From: AC-37 sp036386455
GTDB taxonomy: Bacteria; Actinomycetota; Thermoleophilia; Solirubrobacterales; Thermoleophilaceae
Assembly (NCBI GenBank): GCA_036386455.1
Contig: DASVVS010000042.1
Span: 1-64,000 of the forward strand
Length of the DNA stretch: 64,000 nt
Direction of reading: 5' to 3'
Positions 59,128 to 64,000 of this stretch are shown here, in pieces. How positions within the stretch are numbered: position 1 is the stretch's first letter; each line of letters begins with the position of its first letter. The position numbers and the translations under genes were made by a program. The notes below the pieces were generated by a model that searched no databases, was not told where the DNA came from, and worked only from the letters and a program-made list of their open reading frames with translations.

Positions 59128-61821
59128 CTAGAGGTCGGTCACGTCGGCCCGGTCGAGGGCCAGCTCGCTCAGGCGGACCAGCGGCTGCGTCTCGTCGCCA
59201 AGCGTCGAGAACGCCGTCAGGTCGAAGGTGAAGCGGCCGTTCGCGGGGGGCCGGGAGGCGCCGACCCAGTCGCGGATCAGCTGCGCGACCCGCGCCACGG
59301 AGGGTGAGTCCGGCTCGACCGGCACCGCGACCGGGACGGCCGGCACGAGCGCGACCGGCACCTGCACCGGCGGCCGCCCGCCGTCCGCCTGGTCCGGCTC
59401 CTCGGCGTAGCCGTAGCCGATCTGCAGCCGGATGCTCCGCGTGCCCGGGGCGGCGGCCTGAAGGAGCCCCTCGAACATCGACCCGAGCTGCTCGGCCAGC
59501 GTGCGCGCAACCGGCGACCCCGTCGCGACGGCGGCCACGTCGATCGGGTCGCCCACCTGCAGCAGCGGGGTGCACGGGCCGGGGAAGGTCACCCGCGGCG
59601 TGGTGTAGACGAACGGCGCCAGGGTCGGGTTGGCGGGCACGAGGGCGGCGTTGCGCCGGAGCCGCATGCCCATCTGGGCGTTCTGCAGACCGAGCACCGC
59701 GAGCGGGCCGGTCGCCACGGTGCGGGCGGCCGTCTGCCGCGCCTGCTCCCAGGACAGGTGGCCGCCGCTCTGGTCCCGGTAGCGCACGCCGGCGCCGGTC
59801 GCGACGGGCGCGTGACCCTCGAAGACGACGGCGGGCATCGGCACCCCGGACGGCCGCGCCCCCTCCGCCGCGATCGTGACGAGCAGGTCGGGGCCGCCGG
59901 GCGGCGGGTGGCCGCCTTCGGCGATCGCGATCTCGAGCCCGGGGCCGTCGATGGCCTCGCCGCCACCGGCGCTCGCGGAGGTGGGGTCCACCGGCGCCCA
60001 GTCGGCCGCCACGTCCTCGACCAGCGTGGCGAAGGCCTCCATCGCGTTGGCCGCGCGCGTGAACCGCGGGCTCGTCGTGTCGGTGTCCGCCCCCACCTGC
60101 GCCAGGTCGGCGTCGAAGACCGCCTGGAGCGCGGGCAGCACCGCCAGGAGCCGGGCCAGCGCCGCGAACGGGTCCTGGTCGCCGGCGGCGGGCACCCCCG
60201 TGGCATCCGGCACCGACCCGGCGGCGGGCGCCGGCCCCTCGGCCGACGGCTCGACGTCGAACGCGATCGTCGCCTCGGTCACGTCCTGCGCCGCGTGCCG
60301 CTCGGAGTAGTCGACCGCGTAGGTCCACCGCGTGGCCGTGGCGAGGAGCGACCTGGCGTCCGCCGTGTCGAGCGCCTGCGTCGCCCGCTGGGCGCCCAGC
60401 TCCGGCGCGCTGGGGCAGAGGCGCAGGACGATCGGCATCTCGACCGTGCTCAGCTCCGGGCTCGCGAACGGGAGGGGCAGCGGTATCGGAAAGGTCCGCC
60501 GGACCGAGTCGCCGTGCTCGATCCCGTCGACCAGGCAGGCCAGCTCGAGCCGCGCGTAGGCATCGCGAGCGGGGTCGCCGGCCGTGACGAGGAACGTGAG
60601 GCTGCCCGCTCCGCTCGCCGCCGGCACCTCGAAGGCCGAGAGGGAGTACGGCGGGATGGTGGCGTCGCCGTCCCGCGATCCCGCCTCCGGGTGCCCGTGG
60701 AGCACCGGGGGCCTGGAGCCCGTCCCGCGATCGCCCGCAACCGTGACCGGAAGCTGGACGGCGGCGGCGGCCGTGTAGGCCGAGCCGAGCGCGATCAGGA
60801 GCTGCCGCTCCCAACTCGACCTGGCGTCCGCGACCGTCGCCGGGTCGGCGGGCGGCGGCGGGTCCGCCAGGACGGGCCGGACAGTGCTCGCGATCGAGCC
60901 CGCCAGCGAGCGCTTCGCCGCCCGCAACCGCTCGACGTAGCCGGTCTCGCCGAGAGCGTCGACCGCGTTCGCGGGCCCGTCGTACGGCGGCGACAGGAAC
61001 CGGTCGATCGCGTCGAGCGCCTCGTGCGCCCAGACGTCCAGGTCCACGCCGGCGAAGGTCATCGGCTCTGGCTCGTTCGGGTTCAGTCCGTCGTCCGGGC
61101 GGAACGGCCAGACCGAGACCCCGGCGCGCGAGATCAGCGTGGTGCAGAGCGGTGGCGGCGCCCAGAAGACGGGCGGGCCGGCGATCTCGCAGCCGATCGG
61201 CCCGGTGGGCTCGACGCCGGTCCGGACGACCCACGGACGCGACGCCTCGGCGACGGCGATCTTCAGCACCTCGACCGGGGTCGCGTAGGCCGCCTCGAAC
61301 GCCTCGGCGAAGGGACGCGGCGAACCCGCCGGGCCGCCGTCGCCGAACCGCGGTGCCGCCGTCAGCTCGACGGCGAGCCCGCCCCCGTCCAGCGCGAGCG
61401 TCACGGTCAGCTCGTAGACGTCGGCCGGGTTGGTCGCGGCGACCGGCACCTGCACGCTCGCCGTGATCGGATCCGTGCCGGGAGGCTCTCCCTTCAGCAC
61501 GCCGTCCAGGTACTGCCAAGCCGACCGCACGTAGCCGCGGAAGGCGTCGCCGCCGGGGCTCGGCAGGACGTGGACGACGCCTTCGTCGAGGCTCGTCGAC
61601 ACCGAGATCGTCACCCCGTGGGCCCCGTCGGGTCCGGTCCGGTCGAGCTGGCGGTGGACCCTCGCGTAGGTCTCCAGGTCGGCGAGCGCGGCCCGCCGCG
61701 CCGCGCCCGGCGGAGCGCTCGCGTAGCGCAACACGTCGAAGGCCAGCTTGATCGTCAGCACCGGCGGCGAGGCGGGGGCGAAGGAGTAGCCGGCGCTCGT
61801 GCTCGGCCACCCGCTCGTCAT
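59128..61821 (-). CDS. Large protein of unknown function (897 residues)
   Basis: I do not recognise a family. The protein is rich in Ala, Pro, Asp and Val, with no signal peptide and no obvious membrane segment. It mixes helical stretches (WERQLLIALGSAYTAAAAVQ, AALARLLAVLPALQAVFDAD) with beta-like segments (VYELTVTLALDGGGLAVELT, TRSIRLQIGYGYAE). A segment LDVWAHEALDAIDRFLSPPY is followed by a long charged helix. It starts 24 bases after the decarboxylase stop, so the two are probably cotranscribed. A scaffold or structural role is only a guess. Confidence 0.7.
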   Translation of the reverse strand: MTSGWPSTSAGYSFAPASPPVLTIKLAFDVLRYASAPPGAARRAALADLETYARVHRQLDRTGPDGAHGVTISVSTSLDEGVVHVLPSPGGDAFRGYVRSAWQYLDGVLKGEPPGTDPITASVQVPVAATNPADVYELTVTLALDGGGLAVELTAAPRFGDGGPAGSPRPFAEAFEAAYATPVEVLKIAVAEASRPWVVRTGVEPTGPIGCEIAGPPVFWAPPPLCTTLISRAGVSVWPFRPDDGLNPNEPEPMTFAGVDLDVWAHEALDAIDRFLSPPYDGPANAVDALGETGYVERLRAAKRSLAGSIASTVRPVLADPPPPADPATVADARSSWERQLLIALGSAYTAAAAVQLPVTVAGDRGTGSRPPVLHGHPEAGSRDGDATIPPYSLSAFEVPAASGAGSLTFLVTAGDPARDAYARLELACLVDGIEHGDSVRRTFPIPLPLPFASPELSTVEMPIVLRLCPSAPELGAQRATQALDTADARSLLATATRWTYAVDYSERHAAQDVTEATIAFDVEPSAEGPAPAAGSVPDATGVPAAGDQDPFAALARLLAVLPALQAVFDADLAQVGADTDTTSPRFTRAANAMEAFATLVEDVAADWAPVDPTSASAGGGEAIDGPGLEIAIAEGGHPPPGGPDLLVTIAAEGARPSGVPMPAVVFEGHAPVATGAGVRYRDQSGGHLSWEQARQTAARTVATGPLAVLGLQNAQMGMRLRRNAALVPANPTLAPFVYTTPRVTFPGPCTPLLQVGDPIDVAAVATGSPVARTLAEQLGSMFEGLLQAAAPGTRSIRLQIGYGYAEEPDQADGGRPPVQVPVALVPAVPVAVPVEPDSPSVARVAQLIRDWVGASRPPANGRFTFDLTAFSTLGDETQPLVRLSELALDRADVTDL

Positions 61822-61845
61822 GTGGCCACGTGCGACGGACCCTCG

Positions 61846-63123
61846 CTAGTTCGCGATCGCGATCTGCGCGTTCACGTTCACCCCGGGCGCCTGGGGGTAT
61901 TCCGGTGCCTCGACCGTGAAGCGGTTCACGGCACCGGGCTGGAAGACGAGCGCCAGCGTCGAGCCGCCGTAGCTGAAGATCCCGAGCTCCTGGCCCTTCC
62001 TCACCCGCGCGCCCTCCTTCACGCTGAAGCTCACCGACGAGATCTCGGTGATCCCGATGGGGATCACGCACACGGTGCCGATGACCGGGTCGTCGCTCTC
62101 CACGTAGACGAGGCCGCGGGTGTTCACGGAGGCCTCGTACCCGAGCGACTTGACGCCGGCGTCGATGTCGTAGCCGGCCGCCTCCAGGTCGCTGAACATC
62201 AGCGCCTCGACCAGCTCCACCTTGCGGACCGTGCCGTCGATCGGCGAGTGCCAGCGGTGGTAGTTGGCGCCGCTCAGGAACGTCTGGAACACGTCGCCGC
62301 CGACGAACCGCTCGACGTAGTCCTCGTCTCCGTTCAGCACGTTCACTAGCGAGTACGGCTGGCCCTTGAGCCAGAACTCGTCGGTGCGCTTGACGCCGCG
62401 CGCGATCGCCGAGACGGTGCCGTCGTTCGCCGAGACGATCACCTTGCGGTTCTTCGGCTGGCTGACCGGGCGCGCCGACGGCTTGATCTCGCGGTGGAAG
62501 AAGTCGTTGTACGACCTCCAGCCCCAGTGCGGCTTGGACTTGGCCGGGATCTTGAACTCGTCGAGCTTGTTCAGCTGGTAGGCGGGCTCCGACAGCCACC
62601 CGTTCGGGCCCTCGTTCAGCACCGACGCGCTCTCCTCGCTGTCGAGATACGCGCACCACTCCTTCAGTACCGCCCGCAGCGCGTCGTTGAGCTGCGGCAG
62701 CCGGAAGGCCGCCTCGCCCGCGGGCGTCATCATCATGTAGACGAAGAGGTTCGACATCGGGAACGCGTGCGGCTTGCCCGGCGGCGGCACGTACTCGGGC
62801 GCGAGCGTGACGATGTAGTTCAGCGCGTCGAGCAGGCCGCGGACGTCGCGCACCACGTCGGGCGTGCCCGCCTCGTGCCGGATGTGCAGCGCCTCCTCGA
62901 TCATCTGCTCCACGTACATGCGGACGATCCCGTCGGTCTCGATCAGCTCGGCCAGGGCGCTGACCGCCGGGCTGCGCCGCGTGGTGACCGAGGTCGAGCG
63001 CAGCTCGCCCCTGAGCTGCTCGTGCCACTCGTCGACCGCCGCGCGGTCCGCCGGGAGATAGCCGCTCGCGACGGCGGTGAGGCGGGCGTAGCGCGCGTCG
63101 AGTTGTTCGCTCGAAAGGGCCAG
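61846..63123 (-). CDS. Phosphatidylserine-decarboxylase-like pyruvoyl enzyme, PsiD/PSDC type
   Basis: The C-terminal half has SGANYHRWHSPIDGTV and the self-cleavage site GGST in FSYGGSTLALVF, where Ser becomes the pyruvoyl group. The N-terminal half (MTPAGEAAF, VLKEWCAYLDSEESA, GWRSYNDFFHRE, FWLKGQPYSL) matches the PSDC domain of soluble PSD relatives, including fungal tryptophan decarboxylase PsiD. The first ATG is at 62919, but protein-like PSDC sequence (DEWHEQL, SALAELIETDGIVR) runs on upstream to about 63120 without ATG, GTG or TTG. A CTG at 63123 would give 425 residues, the usual length. The substrate is unknown: phosphatidylserine or an amino acid. Confidence 0.82.
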   Translation of the reverse strand: MALSSEQLDARYARLTAVASGYLPADRAAVDEWHEQLRGELRSTSVTTRRSPAVSALAELIETDGIVRMYVEQMIEEALHIRHEAGTPDVVRDVRGLLDALNYIVTLAPEYVPPPGKPHAFPMSNLFVYMMMTPAGEAAFRLPQLNDALRAVLKEWCAYLDSEESASVLNEGPNGWLSEPAYQLNKLDEFKIPAKSKPHWGWRSYNDFFHREIKPSARPVSQPKNRKVIVSANDGTVSAIARGVKRTDEFWLKGQPYSLVNVLNGDEDYVERFVGGDVFQTFLSGANYHRWHSPIDGTVRKVELVEALMFSDLEAAGYDIDAGVKSLGYEASVNTRGLVYVESDDPVIGTVCVIPIGITEISSVSFSVKEGARVRKGQELGIFSYGGSTLALVFQPGAVNRFTVEAPEYPQAPGVNVNAQIAIAN

Positions 63124-63166
63124 AGTGCGCAGCCTAAACGACCGGGCCGGCCTCCGGGCGGAGCGG

Positions 63167-64000
63167 CTACCGGTTCGGGTTGAGCCGCACCTTGGCGGTC
63201 TTCGTCTTCTTCTGCACCGGCACGCTCTTCCAGCGCACGCGCCTGTCGATGCGCGGGTTGTCGCGCGCGTCGGAGGTGACGGTGGCGGTGACGCCCTTCG
63301 CCTTCTGGATCGTGGCCACGTTCTTCGCCGAGATCGGCACCTCGATCGTGTCCTTGTAGCCGGACCTGATCGAGAAGCGGGCGCTGCCGAGCGCGACCTC
63401 CTGGCCGTCGAGGACCGCGGTCAGGCGGAGCTTGCCGAAGCAGCCTCCGTAGTTCTCGCCGTGGCACTGGCCCTTGAGGCGCGCGCGGCGCTGCTTGACC
63501 TTGAGCGCCGGCTGCGGCGCGGCCTTGACGTCGAGCCCGCGGAACACGTGCTGGCGGTAGCCGCCGGGGCAGACGTCGCTCGCGTGCGGTCCGCTCGAGA
63601 CGACGCTCTGCATCAGCAGCTCACGGTTCGCCACCTCGGTGAAGCTCGGGAGCGTGGCCCCGGTGTTCGTGCCGCCGTCCTTCTCGTACCAGCGGGTGAG
63701 CGAGCCTGGCACGTCGGAGAAGACCTGGAGCTGCGACCCGGCGACGCCGCCGCCGGGACTGAACTCGGAGCCGCCGATCGTGTTGAGCGCGACGATGTCC
63801 CCCTTGTTCACGCAGAGGTTCACGAGGCGCGGCTCCGCGTACGTCGTGACCACGTTCTGGTCGTCGCTGCGCGGCAGGTAGAAGTTGCCCGAGGTGAGCT
63901 GGACCCTGTTCCGGGTCGCGGACAGCGGGCGGAGCACCTGGAAGTGCACAAGCCGCGCGAGCCGGTCGTCCTTCGTGCTCGTGAGCACGCCACCCCTGAC
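63167..64000 (-). CDS. Uncharacterised, probably extracellular protein (5' end outside window)
   Basis: The frame is open to the right edge; a GTG at 63988 is available, but coding may begin further right. 273 residues are visible from that GTG. The sequence is beta-rich, with cysteines in LVNLCVNKGD, DVCPGGY and KGQCHGENYGGCFG, and a basic C-terminus ending KTAKVRLNPNR. It resembles actinobacterial secreted proteins with Ig-like C-terminal domains (LRLTAVLDGQEVALGSARFS), but no family is certain. It lies just upstream of the decarboxylase gene on the same strand. Confidence 0.65.
   Translation of the reverse strand, partial: VRGGVLTSTKDDRLARLVHFQVLRPLSATRNRVQLTSGNFYLPRSDDQNVVTTYAEPRLVNLCVNKGDIVALNTIGGSEFSPGGGVAGSQLQVFSDVPGSLTRWYEKDGGTNTGATLPSFTEVANRELLMQSVVSSGPHASDVCPGGYRQHVFRGLDVKAAPQPALKVKQRRARLKGQCHGENYGGCFGKLRLTAVLDGQEVALGSARFSIRSGYKDTIEVPISAKNVATIQKAKGVTATVTSDARDNPRIDRRVRWKSVPVQKKTKTAKVRLNPNR

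Noticed and set aside
1..64000. tRNA, rRNA, insertion sequences, integrases or attachment sites
   Set aside because: No cloverleaf-like GTTCGA loops in the gene gaps, no rRNA sequence, no transposase or integrase motifs and no terminal inverted repeats were seen by eye.

Overview
The window is very GC-rich, with G or C at nearly every third codon position, frequent GTG starts, ATGA/GTGA/TTGA gene overlaps, TAnnnT -10 boxes and an MMPL lipid exporter. This suggests a high-GC actinomycete-like bacterium. Gene style leans towards the Thermoleophilia/Solirubrobacterales, but that placement is inference and no marker gene is present. No tRNA, rRNA, CRISPR array, insertion sequence or phage gene was seen.

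Bases 1-48,460 look like one large lipid/polyketide biosynthetic cluster. (1) 1-23,077, plus strand: the last four modules of a type I polyketide synthase (cut by the left edge), ending in a thioesterase, then an asparagine-synthase-type amidotransferase and an FAD oxidoreductase. The modules predict a saturated alpha-methyl unit followed by three double bonds. (2) 23,181-24,857: an AraC-type regulator and a NarL-type response regulator. (3) 25,036-34,337, plus strand: an almost fully overlapping operon with a private type II fatty-acid synthase (FabD, FabH, FabG, ACP, FabF), an acyl-CoA carboxyltransferase, a MaoC dehydratase, a very small sensorless histidine kinase, a saccharopine-dehydrogenase-like reductase, a small membrane protein and a flavin monooxygenase. 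(4) 34,334-41,556, minus strand: an MMPL exporter with its own promoter and operator, and a TrpB2-like/ALDH/FabI operon. (5) 41,708-47,665, minus strand: FAD oxidoreductase, acyl/aryl adenylating enzyme, flavin amine oxidase, DUF3050 (heme-oxygenase-like diiron family) protein and TetR. A second TetR follows at 47,810-48,457.

The strongest regulatory signal is a 32-bp element that occurs three times, once ahead of each of the FabD, TrpB and FAD/adenylase operons, always in the same orientation relative to the gene. Each copy lies 36-37 bp upstream of a -10-like hexamer. Its two GGGTG boxes are 22 bp apart, which fits an AraC-type activator, and an araC gene lies in the cluster. A plausible scheme (inference) is that the dedicated FAS II makes an acyl chain, the PKS extends it to a methyl-branched trienoyl chain, the thioesterase and amidotransferase release or amidate it, amino-acid-type enzymes (TrpB-like, amine oxidase, DUF3050, adenylase, ALDH) make or attach a second part, and MMPL exports the lipid.

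Bases 48,749-64,000 hold mostly surface or extracellular-type genes: a small secreted protein, a protein with a seven-repeat lectin-like beta-propeller, a cadherin/VCBS-like repeat protein, a Tat-exported beta-helix protein, a haloalkane-dehalogenase-like hydrolase, an 897-residue protein I cannot assign, a phosphatidylserine-decarboxylase-like enzyme of the fungal tryptophan-decarboxylase (PsiD) type, and a further protein cut by the right edge. There is no gene-free stretch longer than 300 bases.
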